Assembly (NCBI GenBank): GCA_022885665.1
Contig: JAGQDJ010000008.1
Location: forward strand, 1 to 64,000
From: Triops longicaudatus
Taxonomy: Eukaryota > Arthropoda > Branchiopoda > Notostraca > Triopsidae
Direction of reading: 5' to 3'
Length of the DNA: 64,000 nucleotides
Shown here one piece after another: positions 1-11,345 of the stretch (the stretch's first letter is position 1; each line of letters starts with the position of its first letter). A program made the translations under genes and the position numbers. The notes beneath the pieces are model-generated. The model had not been told where the DNA came from and did not search any database. It saw only the letters and a program-made list of their open reading frames with translations.

Positions 1-907
1 TTCGTCAGTGGAATAGAACTGGCGCAAGTCAAGTCCCACTGGCAAGTTCTCGTTCAATTCCATGGTTATCTCCGACTTACTAGCAGTAGGGTCGTGCGTG
101 TTTACTTCTTTAATAAAAACAAGTACCTGAACAAAGACATTTAACTGGCTTTCAACTCGTGAAATTTGTTCTTACCAAGCTCTCGACTGGATCTTCCGTT
201 TCGGCGTCACAAGTTACAGTAAGAGAACCTGATATGACCGACACAATATTCTACACGAGGAACAAAGTATTGGTCAAGCATTCTTGGATCTTTTGTTGAC
301 GACGGAGGAAGTAATACTCACATTGTCATAGTCGTCTCCAATGGGAGTCACGAATACCAACTGATAAAGGTTACTGGTACCGTCATTCTGTAAGCCCAAG
401 TATTTGTCGCCTGTGTAAGTTACGACGCCTGATATCCGAAAATTAAGAGATACAACGTTAAAAAAGCTGTGCAACAGCGGCTTGTTGACGTTCACAATGA
501 AGCTTCGAATTATACAACAAAACAACTAAAGACTGGAATTAATGATAAATGAGATTTTGATCGTCTTTCACACCTTTAAGAAGATAGTACAAGAAAGTAC
601 GCGCGCCACAACTATTTTCCGCGGCACTTACCGTCAACTGCTTCTACTTCAAAGACGACAGTTGAAGTTGCGATCGTTTCGTCGACGTTAAGTTCGATGG
701 ACGGTGGAACGTCCGTGGTATTGTTGGGGAAGACCAGCTTACATCCTATTCAACAATAGACACTTGAAAGGCTTACAATTCCGTACATCAAAACGAAGAA
801 CTCGAAAACGTTTTTCCAAGCTCACCCAAAGCGAGTTCGTGTTGAGTTAAAATACAAAGAAATCCGAAGCACGCTAACACCGAAAATCTTCGCCAGCGAA
901 GATCCAT
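1..907 (-). CDS. Cadherin-domain protein, 5' end (partial, runs off left edge)
   Basis: Five exons on the minus strand: 907-826, 745-632, 428-322, 250-176 and 126-1. All have GT/AG borders and matching phase, giving 168 residues before the window ends. Residues 1-27 form a signal peptide (start MDLRWRRFSVLACFGFLCIL). The first extracellular cadherin repeat follows. It has VDE early, FEVEAVDG in the middle, DGTSN, the strand LTVTCDAE and the inter-repeat linker VLVFIKEVNTHDP at about residues 127-139, where cadherins bind calcium. A second repeat then begins. Cadherins are membrane adhesion proteins; which one this is cannot be told from one repeat. The start was chosen because it opens directly into the signal peptide. 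An upstream ATG is in another frame. The gene is head-to-head with HURP. Domain identity is well supported; subfamily is unknown. Confidence 0.8.
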
Positions 908-1971
908 ATTGTGATCCTGTAAACTTTTCAATTTCACATAAAATACAAACTTCCATGCGTATCACTTTATCAGCGTCTTACTTCGCCCGATAAATGAGTT
1001 ATCATAACGAGCCAATGAAATCTATAAACCCTTTTCTTCCTCCTGTTTTGAAAAACGTTCTTCACTGGTGATAAGAAGCGTATTGCGAACCTCACCCCAG
1101 AAATTAATCCTTGCAAAGACAATATACCCCTAACTAAAACTAAATTTAAATTACGCTCATTTTAAATTATGGCTTCCTTTCTTCCAGTGCCTTAAGACAA
1201 TATGTCTCGAAACTGTGATTGACAAAGAATGCAAAGCATAAATACTAACGTTTAGAGGAGTAATATTTAGCTCAGTTTTATATGTTAAAAATGACTGCGG
1301 ACGTATTGTTAACGAGATGAAGCTGTTCTGGAGAAATATCGATTGAAGCATAATAAAGCCAGGTGCTGGAAAATTCGAGTACCTGCAACTTGTTAAATTC
1401 TATTCTAGACTCAAGTATACCGTATCACTTCATTTATGCCGATGAATCACAAAAACAAGATTTAAAATACAAAAGTTCAAGATTTGTTTTCAAACAACAT
1501 AGTTTTAAGTAAAACTCGAAAGCCTTGCAAGCGGCTTAAAAATTTATAAAAACGAGTGCAAATGAAATGAACACACAAGAACAGCCAAAAGGCAACAAAA
1601 ATGTTTCATCCACGCTTTAAGTCCAAAAGCAGTTGGCATAATTGTACGCAGCCCAATTGCATGGTGGCGCCACTTGTAAATTGAAGGCACACAAAGCACG
1701 ATATTTGTACGGTACCTTTCCCGCCAACAGGTTTCCCTCCTTTCCATAGACTTGCTCCTTTCCCAGTTTGAAATGCCTATCCGAGTGGCGGTTAGTCTAT
1801 CTTAGAGCTTTTTGTGTGTGTCCAAAACAAGTGTGTTGCTCCGGTACGAAAAAAGGTTTGTAACTCCCAGAAAACATCAATCAGGTATACCCGCTTCCGA
1901 ACTTATAAAAACCTTCTTTCAGGTCCATTTTCTTCAGTGTTGCGAGGAGCGCTTAACAAGTAGTTTTTACC
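908..1971. other. Divergent intergenic region between cadherin and HURP
   Basis: About 1.06 kb of AT-rich sequence between two diverging start codons. On the HURP side it holds a recognisable core promoter (listed separately). I saw no convincing TATA box on the cadherin side and no coding exon inside; short open frames on both strands have no splice or family support. Confidence 0.6.
1904..1939 (+). promoter_or_regulatory. TATA box and arthropod-type initiator of the HURP gene
   Basis: TATAAAA at 1904-1910 is followed by TCAGTG at 1934-1939. The presumed +1 adenine at 1936 lies 32 bases from the first T of the TATA box, the expected spacing. The start codon follows at 1972, implying a 5' leader of about 36 bases. 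Confidence 0.65.
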
Positions 1972-4900
1972 ATGGATAAGCCCTCGGCGCGGGAAATCGA
2001 CGTAAAACGCAAACCTTTGAAGTTTGGTAACTCTGACAACGCCAAAGTGTTAAGACAACACGTGAAAAACAACGAACAAAAGAATGCACGGTCCAACACC
2101 ATCAACAATCGCCGTGGCTTGCATGTCAAAGACGTCGAAAATGCAAATGGTTCCAGCGGGGTTATAGCTTTCACCTTGGGAGCCAAACCAGCAGCTTTGG
2201 GCACAAACACCAACTTGGTCAACAGTAAGAATGTTTCCTGCGTCCTATTTACTTTATTTTTATATTTTGTTCCAAATTTTTTAGCACAGTAAGAGGTTTT
2301 TATGTTTAAAGCTGTTAAAAAAACAAGCCTTGTAAGGCAAATAAAGTACTAAAACAAGTTGTATCTTAAACTGTAGCCTAAAAGGATCTCTTTTTCGTTC
2401 CCAGTCCAAGCTGTGTCGAAGCCCAGGACTAAAGAAGAACTGCTGGCCAAGTTGAAACTGTACAAAGAACAGAAACGTGTGATTGAAGCCCAACGTCGAG
2501 CTGAGAAGAAACCAGTTTTCGTCGTACCAACGCACACAGTTGTCAGACCTGAAGAAGAACATCAGCGGCATGTCGTAACCCGTGCTGCAGCTGTCAAGGA
2601 AGCCAACGAATTCAAGCGTGTCACCCGTTCGCAGACGCAAAAGGCTAAAGCTCCCGGTACTGCTCCGGTCCAAACCGCCCATGAGTTGCCAGCAAAGCCC
2701 AAACCTGGAAAAGCCGTCAAACCCACCACAGTTCCTGATACCCGTTCCCTTACTCAAAAGGCCAAAGCTCCCGGTACTTCTCCTGTTCAAACCGCTCATG
2801 AGTTGCTAGCAAAGCCCAAATCACAACCCAAACCTGGAAAAGCCGTCAAACCCACCACAGTTCCTGATATTGCCCAACCTGTGCCCAGAAAGTCCTTCGT
2901 TCCCGAAGACTTTCAGTTCAAAGTACGCTATTCTACCTCCCTTTCTTTCTCTTTTGTCTTTCTTCACCAATTCGTTCTTGATTTTCTGGTAAATATGATT
3001 AGTATTTAGATTAAAAAGGGTCATACATTATATATATAAAATAAATAAAATATTCCATATATTTCTACACTTTAAATCTTTTAAATCAAATTTTCCCAAC
3101 TCATCAATACTTATGAATAAAATAATAAGAGTAAACCAAATTTTGGGCAAGTGTGGAAAAACTGATAAAAAAATCTTTACTCTGTAGGCGCCGTTTTCTC
3201 TTAAGAACTACAGCCACTTATTTAACACGGCAAACGAAGCCAAGTTGAGCGCAGCGATCAAGAATTTGTCATTTGCGTCACCTAAGCCTGCGTCACCACA
3301 AGAAGTGTAAGTTTGCCGTTGTCAGTAACACAGTTTTTTAACGTTTCTCCATTTAGTCCTCAGATATCGCCGCAAATTTACATCCACCCCAATATTACAC
3401 GTACGCGGGGTTCTTCAAGCAAGCGTAAACAGGCCGGAGCGGCTGAAGAGCGGTTGTTGGAAGCTGACAAGGCTCAACTAAGTATATTGTTGAACAGTTC
3501 GAGACATTTTTCTGTGGTGACGCTAATTTTTGATTGATTTCTGTAGGCTCTCCAGCTGTCAAACCGACCGAAAGCTCCAGTGTGGCACAGGAGACAGAGC
3601 GTTCTCTTTCCCCATTGCGCAAGTTGGTGTACTCACCAGTTCCTGGCGCGCCGATCTCAGTTCCTAACGAAGAAGTTGCTCCAGCCTCCTCTTCCGGTTG
3701 TAAAGACGTTAAATTCTTTAGGTAATTTCCTAGGTTTTTTCAAGAGAATCGGATTTTAGCGTTCGAAGATTATTTATCCATTATTACTAATTTTAAGAAT
3801 TTATTTTTATGGTTTTAAATTAAGGCCTTTTTATATAGTTTATTTCGTGCCATATTTTTAAGCTTCAATTCTCATCTACTAGTTTAATTGTATTTCTTAC
3901 TATATTTAAGCTGTAGAAGGTATCGTCGAAATTCACATATTATAAATGTTTTCGTCCTGTTATGGAATTTTCTATTGTTATGGCTTTGCTGAAATTAGTC
4001 AAAATATTTAGAAAAGCGCTATTTAGAAAAAAAAGAGCTTTCTAGGTTAAGTATTGCAAATTAACTCGATGTTCTTTTCCTAGAGACCTATTGGTGACTG
4101 AAAGAGCCCGTTTAACGACATGTTGCGTGGACTGGACCCAAGTACTCGACACGGCGGACCCATCACCACCCGACCACGTATGTGACGCCATACGTTGTGT
4201 TGTTGGCCAAGCGCAATTGTTGCAAAAAGAGCGCTTCGTCCAGTTCGCCGGCCTGGTTGACAATTGCGAGAATAACACTGGCGAAAAACCCGTCCACGTT
4301 TCTGATTTGGAGGGCTTTTGGGACATGGTTTACTATCAGGTAACAATTGGACACCATTGGCTCGTTAATTGACGAGAGCAGTCCGCTAAACTGCCGTGAT
4401 TTTCGCATTGGACAGGTTATGGACGTGGACAGAAAGTTTGCAGACTTGGAGAAGTTGAAAGCGAACAACTGGCAGGAGCCAGAAACAGTCGTCGTGAAAA
4501 AGAAGGCTGCGAAGAAACCCGCCAAGAAGCCTACACTCATTGTGCGACCAGTCGTTGCGAAGTCCTCGCTGCGTGAACTCATGCTGGGTATTTTTTAAAA
4601 GTTTATTTAATTATTTATTCATTTTTAACTTACGTATCACCTACTTATTAAAAGACGACAGATTTTTTTTCTGTAACCTTTTCGTCCTTTGGATGAAGAT
4701 TTCTCGATCGTACACGATTTTATACGGAGGTTCCTGTTTCGGTACATGTATTTAATTTTTCCCGTTTTCTTTCAGCCAAACGGCGTGAACTGGCGGCTGC
4801 CAAATCCCCGAGGGCTTCACCGGCCAGTACCGCAACACCGTCGCGTACTTCTGCTCGTCGCTCTGCCATTTTAAACTCGGCGAAGAAATCGGAACAGGTT

Positions 4901-7030
4901 CGTGATTTTCAAGTTTACTTAAGTACTGAATTTTTGGCTTTATAAAATTGAATTCTTTGTAAACCATTTTGACTTTCATTTATGTTCAACTTGTTCAGAT
5001 TTTTTTCACCCGCGTGTGCTCCAGTTTTTACTTACGCTTTGTTGCTTAATTTCTTTTGCATTTTTTTTCATTTTTTTTTTCATTTTCCTTATTTATAATT
5101 TAGTTATTTTTCATTTAATTCTTTTCCTGTTTATTTCGGTTTACTTTATCACAATTTTTTTCGATACCTCTTTATCGACATGGTTCGTTGCATAAATTGT
5201 CGTGTTTTCTTGTACTAACTTGTACATTTTTTGCCTAATACATCGAAATAAAAGTATTTTTTTTTTTTTTAATTGTAGGTAACAGAAAGGGAACAAGATG
5301 GCCAAACTCCTCGCAGCAATCGGCGCCGTTCCTCTCGGAAGATTCTTTTAACGCCAAAGACCAACGAAGAGATGGAAGATGTGGCTGTTACTCCTACCAC
5401 GCGCAAAGCGAAGAAGACGCCACGTAAATCTATTACCAAAAGCAAGGAAGATGCAATGCCTTCACCCGCCAACGACGTCATGTTCGCCACTGGAGCCCAA
5501 CTGGACCCGGTCTTGGATTCTGAGGAGAAAGAAGGATCAGAAAGCTCTGATAATGGCTCAGTCCGGTCCGAACAAAACTTCGACGTCCCTACGGTCCATA
5601 TCGATGCCCGTAAGTCTTTTTATCTGAAGAACTTGATTGTATTGACACTATTTATAACTTTAATTTTCTATATATGGTACATTTTATTATATTTTATATA
5701 TTATTTTTATACAGCAAAAATCTTAGTAACTCTTTATGGTAAACTTTTCATTACTCCAAATACTTAAAAATTATTTGAAGTAATTTAGTATTCTAGAACT
5801 ACTATGGTTTGAAAGCTATTGCATTGAAAGGTACTACGTTTATGAGAATGTTGAATTTTCCTACAAAATCTGAAAGACTTGTTCCTGTTTTCGTTACAGC
5901 GTCGGCCGTACCGGTGGCAGAGTTTCCTATTCCGGAGGTGCATCACACTTACAGTCGTAAACACCCCGATGTTGATGTCAACAGCCCGGATAAACTGCGC
6001 AATGCAGTATTCGATGCTTTATTGGAATCTCCTCGCCATCCGACGCTTCTTTCGCCGCGGTATTTCGAGCCCGATTCAGATATTACTGACGAGGAACCTG
6101 GTGTGTATTTACATTGCCGTTCACTTTATTGTTCACTTTATTTAACTGTATCCAATATATTTATTTTCTATCCGTGATTAGGCTTATGCATAGGGATTTG
6201 GAAGTGAATTTTTCGCTTACTGTTCATCATTTTATCATTCGTCTCATTGTCGTAGTATTCTTCATTTGATTTGATTTTAGTATATAAGATTTGGACCATG
6301 AATATAAGAGCAACATGATAAAGAAAGCTGTGATTATAATTCTGTTATATTTATGCGAATTCATTTTCCTTTGCAGAGCTTGAAGCCATGGAAACGGACG
6401 TCGTGTTGAATGAAGCTGAGGTGAATGATGCAGCGGACCAAACGGGTGAAAGTACCACCGTACCTTGCCAACCACGTCGTTCCCTGTGTGTGTCGGTTGC
6501 ACGTAGTTTTACCACACATTTGTCTAGTAAGCCAGTCTTATTTGACCTCTTGAAAGTTTCAAATATTTCAATAAGAAAAATACTGATTCGCTTTCCTTGT
6601 CAGGTATTCCTGAAGTGGAACGTGCGTCTGTTTCGTCACCTCAAGATCAGTATTTGGCCAAAGGTAAAGCCTGCAACTTGACAACTAAGTCTTCGTAAAA
6701 CCTAACGATGATTCTTTTTAACTGTATAGCAATTTTAAAATTAGAATCTAAATTTAATGCTGTTGGACTTTATCTAATATCCTTTTTTAATTATTTGACC
6801 TTTATTGAGTTTTCTATGTGTCTTAGACGTACACAAGGCTTTAACTTTGGATAAAACATAAACGATTCTAATAGACGTGTCTTATTTGTTATTTATTTTT
6901 TGCAGATTTGAGTAAACCACGAAGGTCACCACGTTGTCGTAGCCTGCTGCACAGTCCGCATTCGCCTTCAGTACTCGCAGCGAAGTCGAATCAAGCCATC
7001 TCTCCTAACGAAGATTTGATACAATTTTAA
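1972..7030 (+). CDS. DLGAP5: HURP / DLGAP5-like spindle microtubule-associated protein (fly Mars family)
   Basis: Thirteen exons: 1972-2224, 2405-2922, 3188-3306, 3357-3481, 3547-3721, 4084-4339, 4416-4587, 4776-4897, 5279-5609, 5900-6100, 6377-6526, 6604-6663, 6906-7030. They join in frame to 868 residues, close to human HURP (846). Residues about 395-502 are the conserved GKAP/HURP domain: FFRDLL, a long helix with VGQAQLLQKERFVQFAGLVD, the hallmark FWDMVYYQ (475-482) and DRKFADLEKLKANNWQ ending at 502. The rest is basic, Ser/Pro-rich and low in complexity, as expected of a microtubule-binding and Ran-regulated protein. Family knowledge: HURP/Mars bundles kinetochore-fibre microtubules in mitosis. 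Residues 158-239 hold a tandem duplication. The start has a good ATG context just after the promoter. The domain assignment is firm; the exact ends of the low-complexity exons are slightly less so. Confidence 0.9.
2623..2868 (+). repeat. In-frame tandem duplication inside HURP exon 2
   Basis: Two copies of a block of about 40 codons: 2623-2739 (39 codons) and 2740-2868 (43 codons). Each contains QKAKAPGT, PVQTAHEL and GKAVKPTTVPD. The second copy carries a four-residue insertion (SQPK). The protein is 80% or more identical between units by eye, which points to a recent internal duplication. Confidence 0.9.
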
Positions 7031-7227
7031 ATATTTCAACTTTCGTATTTACAAAGTACATTAGTGGCTCAGTCTTTATTTTTTATCCAATACTCGGTAA
7101 AATGCATTAGTAAAAGTGGAGATTTATTGTTTTTAAACTTTGAAATGCTATTAAATTTAACTCAGTCTGAATTTCCCTTCGCAGGAAGAACTTAAGAAAA
7201 ACTTTGTACAGTATCACGAAATTTAAA

Positions 7228-7233
7228 AATAAA
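7228..7233 (+). terminator. Putative polyadenylation signal of HURP
   Basis: AATAAA about 200 bases after the HURP stop codon, the first good hexamer downstream on this strand. Position and motif are seen; use is inferred. Confidence 0.4.
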
Positions 7234-8690
7234 AAGATGAGGCTATTAATTGTATTTTAAAGATTCTTAATGCTGTACAAAACTTTTTCCTGCTAAGGTG
7301 ATTTATACTGCGTTACATTTAGTAGCAAAATAACGCACATTGTGCTTATTGCACGAAAATTTGAGTGGAAACTGTCAGTAGTTTTTATATGTCCTCACTC
7401 GGCTTTGGCTTCACAGTTGAATTGAGGAAATTTTCCATATTCTGAGAAATTGTAATACAAACAGGTACCCGGAATTGATTTTTTTTTTATTGCTGTAATA
7501 TAATTAATATTTCGTTCGTTTCGTCTTTTTCTTATCTGTAGGTTCACTCTTACAGTTTTTATTTCCGATTATTCACCGCCTTTATTGTAATTTAAATTCT
7601 CAATACTTACTCTTGATTTAAGCTCGATTTGCTCTCTGCAAATTTAGACTATTTCTTTGCATTCATTTTAAAATGCTTGATTAAACGTTCATACTACTTT
7701 GCGGCGATGCCTTAAGTACTGATTTCTAACTGGGATTATTCTGAACATACGAAGTAACTTTCGACATTTTATGAAAAAACCTAAGCCACAATGCAAATTC
7801 GATGTTCAAAGTTACCCAGCGAGTTTGGACCCTTTTGCTGTATTATAGCTTATAGGTTTTTGGTTGACGGTACTGTTTCGTGCTCAGCGTATACGCTTCG
7901 TTTTCGGGTTAAATTGAAAGAAAACTAAGAATTTTGAGCACATTTTGCGTAGTAAGGTCAAGCCAGTACCGTATTTCTGCAGTGTGAAACGTCTCGAAAC
8001 GACTACAGAATTAGAAAGACATAAGCAGATCTTAAAACGCTGATTAACGACAGATTTATTGCCACTAGAGCGTAATCAGATGAAAGTCCCCCGAACATTT
8101 ACTGCGGCTGGGTTTGCAAGCCAAAAGTCTTCAGGAAGAGCGAAGCTGCGTCGTTAGCTTGACTCACGCATTCCCAACCCCCCTACCCCCCTCTCGAAAG
8201 CTTCTCGTGCCCTCTTGCGCCGTCTTAAGTGAAAAACGGTCGGTCAAATGCTGAAAAAAAAGACTCGCATCCAGCATATCTTTTAGCAAGTCAGTCTTGC
8301 AGAGCATTAGAACATTTGGACTCGGATCACCCTTAACACCTGGCTCGTTCCAAAATGGGGGGCTGGGGGGAAGGTGAGCCAGACTCTCCTAGTAGTACTC
8401 ATCTTCGGAGTTCTTCTGACTCAGCATCACTGAGTGACACTCTTATCATGAATATGTGTGTCTATGGAGGCTGGCTGGGTGGGAGGGTGTGATCAGAAGG
8501 CGACAGTTTTTGAAACCGTGCCATAATGTCTCATCGACCTTTTGCAGCATAAGACGGAATATTAATTCCTTGGCTACGGCATGCGTTTCAATCGTAGCAC
8601 CGAATTGCGCTCGTAAAGCAGGTCGTCCCGACCAAGAGCTTTTGTACAATTATACATCAAATGATAGGACTCGGTGCTGGTCAATTCTTG

Positions 8691-8842
8691 GCTTTATAAT
8701 CTTTTATTAAATAGCTTTATTATTAAATAGCTTTATTATTAAAAAGCTTTATATTTAATTTATTATTATTTTATTTTATTATTATTTTATTAGCTTAATT
8801 ATTAATTAATTATTTTATTTTATTATTTAATAGCTTTATAAT
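8691..8842. repeat. AT-rich simple repeat cluster (TTATTA/TTTTATTA type)
   Basis: Tandemly arranged near-copies of TTAAATAGCTTTATTA pass into a TTATTATTTTATTTTATT tract, with TAATAGCTTTATAAT at the far end. Low-complexity expansion; no coding content. Confidence 0.8.
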
Positions 8843-9147
8843 CCCACCGTATTCCTTTACATTTACTTTTCAGATTTTTTTTCTAAATTTTTTAGAGTTT
8901 TATTTTAAGAAGGAAAGCGTGTCTGAAATTCAGTAAACATGTTTTATTTCCTTCTCTTGGCTCCACCACTTTGTTTTTTATTCAAGAAAAGAGGAAGATT
9001 GAAAAGGCTTTGAATTAATTTATGTCACTACATTCGGAAAGCTGAGCCCGTTGGTGAATACTTTCAGGTTGTATTGGCAACTCTTTGTAAGCTGGTATAG
9101 AGACGTAAGAAGTATAAGAGAGACGATAGCAAGATTTATGTTCCACA

Positions 9148-10450
9148 ATGCGTTTCCTCGTGTTTTTGTTATTTATTGTATAATAAATAAAAAAATCCTT
9201 TTTTGGCTTCTTTTCTTCTCCCGTTTCACCTTGGCTTTCTTTTTTATTTTAGCTCAGGCAGATGACACGTGAGTGTGAGTCTTGTTTATTCCGAATCTGA
9301 CTAATGATGTCGAAAGAAAAATGCCATTTATATCCTAGGAGGGATGAAATGAGAAGTATGAGGTGAAGGACTTGGGGACGAGAAATGATTCTTATAGTTG
9401 GTTTAGCTCCATTTAACACGAAACCTTTCGCGGTATCCATTGCGCGGGCCGAAGTATGCGAAACGCGCCAGGAAAACTGTGGGGGAGATTTAGGATGCTG
9501 CGTAATTACTGAAAAGTTCAGAAAGAACGGCAAATGTTTCAGTAATGGGTAAGTTCATCCAGAGATGGCGCTCTGGTCGTTACGTAACTTGTGCAGTGTT
9601 TACGTCAATTTCTTCGAGAACTTTTCCAGTTTCTTCGATTTTTAAGTCGGTAAGTTTCTTAAGGTCCGTTTGAAATGTCTGGATAATGTAAACAAGCTAT
9701 GATATTTTCATTTCAGAGGCATAAAAATCTACGTTTACGAGATCGTTACGAAACGATTTCCTAATACCCCTAGATAATAGTTGAATGGGATAATTCGTTG
9801 AATCGTTGAACAGGAAACTTGTATAAGTGAAAACAAATCCTTCCCACTGAAATAAGCAGTCAATACCTGACGCAACAATGTGTTAAAGTAACCCAAATAG
9901 GCATAATTGAAGCTCTAGTGCAACAAAAAGTAATGTATAATAAGTACGTTTTATGACAACTGTACTTTTTTGTCTCTGACAAAACAAATCACCAGAAATA
10001 CCCTCACGTTTCTTAAAAACATATGCTTAAAACGATCAAATAAACAGCTGAGGTTTTCTCGGTCCCAGTAACTTCTTCCCCTCTATTTTCAACTCTTGTC
10101 CGTCTTTTCTCGACAGGTTTTACCCAAGCTTCAGCTTTGTAAACCATGGATGCTCAAGATTTGTCTTTCCGCGTCCAGCAGCCCCGTACCGCTCTTCTGT
10201 TGGGGGGAAAGCAAAAACACTTTTATCAGAGACGAGTTCTGACAAGTGCCCCGGGTCCCTCATGAAGGAAGGCAAGTGGTCTCTGTTGACTTTAAAACGT
10301 TTCCACAGACCGCTGCCGCTCACTCGCGCTATATCCGTAAGTGCCAAAAGGCCAAAGCAACAGACGCAATTGACCGACTACTTCTCTCTTGTTTTCCACC
10401 TTCAGACTTCCTTTTCCTGCTGCTGGCTCTCGTTCGCCTTCCAATACTAA
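9148..10450 (+). CDS. Candidate gene for a small secreted cysteine-rich peptide (tentative)
   Basis: The best-supported exon, 9407-9548, has consensus borders (GTTTAG at the 5' end, GG|GTAAGT at the 3' end) and encodes a compact cysteine block, EVCETRQENCGGDLGCC followed by GKCF. Spacing is C-x6-C-x5-CC-x11-C, as in prokineticin/astakine-type cytokines and in cystine-knot peptides. Exon 10117-10336 continues in phase and stays open for 73 codons up to a perfect donor. Less certain are a start exon 9148-9177 (MRFLVFLLFI, signal-like), a 16-base exon 9253-9268, and a last exon 10406-10450 ending in TAA. The assembled model is 150 residues. After the cysteine block I recognise no family. The micro-exon and the short hydrophobic leader are weak points. 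The 9407-9548 exon might belong to a different gene structure. Confidence 0.3.
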
Positions 10451-11167
10451 CAACGTCGTCGACGAGTGTGCCGTGACGTCAATCTGGCTGACCTATGGAA
10501 TCGTAGTCGTAGGTCGACGCGTGTACGGGGGCTGAGCGTATGTAGTAAGTGTTAGAGCATATGTGAGTTGTGTGTATCTAACTTTTTAAAAAGGGCTTTC
10601 TTGCTATCAAGCTTAGACGGCGAGGAGGCTGGAAAAGGGGGCGGTGTGCCCTCCGAAAACGAAGCAGTTATGTGTGCTCTGGCGCCAAACTTGCTGGTCT
10701 GTCCCTTCTTGGGGTTTTTTGGCCGCTTCCTGCCATCGGGCCAAGAGATTAAAAAGAAAAAAGATGCTGATGGTGCTGGGTGGGCCTGCCTGTTGGCTGA
10801 GATGAGGTGCAGAGCCAGTACGTCGGTCCGCTCCTCCGTCCGTCCGTCCCAGAAATAGACCCAGCTCACCGGGGCCCATCACTAATCATCCAAGTACTAA
10901 TATGTAACGTGTTTTGGGTACTTTCGGACCACTTAAGGTAAGAGCGAACAGGAAACGCGAGCTTGCATCGCAATATTCACCTCAGCTTTGGCTCTTTCTT
11001 ACCGCCCGTGCCAAAACTTGGAAATATGGCTGCCCCGTGGCCATCTTGAATCCTTCCTTCAGCAGGAATGGTTGGCGATTGAAGTCTTAGAGAACACTAT
11101 TTCCAGTAGTCTCTTACAATCTCCTGTCATGTTTAATAATAATAATAAGAGACGCATGACAATAAGG

Positions 11168-11345
11168 CAGTGCTTCTCAATAGTGGTCAAATTACATGAA
11201 ATTTGATCAAAGTCGTTCAGATTGGGCTAATAGAGCCCACCTCAAGAAAACAGAAATTAAAATGCCCTAAAATTTGGTTCCGGAAACACCTTCTGTCCGA
11301 AAGAATCAAAGACTAAACAATAATTTCTTTCCCGCCAATTTAGTA
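11168..11345 (+). mobile_element. Degraded relative of the hAT-like MITE at 40.7 kb
   Basis: Begins with CAGTGCTTCTCAATAGTGG, matching the left end of the intact element at 40,681 apart from one base. About 110 bases on, it shares the internal block GTCCGAAAGAA-TCAAA. No clear right inverted repeat was found, so the 3' limit is approximate and the copy is probably truncated or diverged. Confidence 0.55.

Larger units (their letters stand above)
7031..9147. other. Intergenic: HURP 3' UTR and non-coding DNA
   Basis: Starts with the AT-rich HURP 3' region. Between about 8,050 and 8,650 the composition turns GC-rich with G- and C-runs and open frames on both strands, none with recognisable protein content. 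An AT-rich repeat cluster follows. I recognise no gene here. Confidence 0.5.

Noticed and set aside
10552..10882. Overlapping long frames on both strands
   Set aside because: Both strands are open because of high GC; no splice support, no recognisable domain, repeated CCGT near the end.
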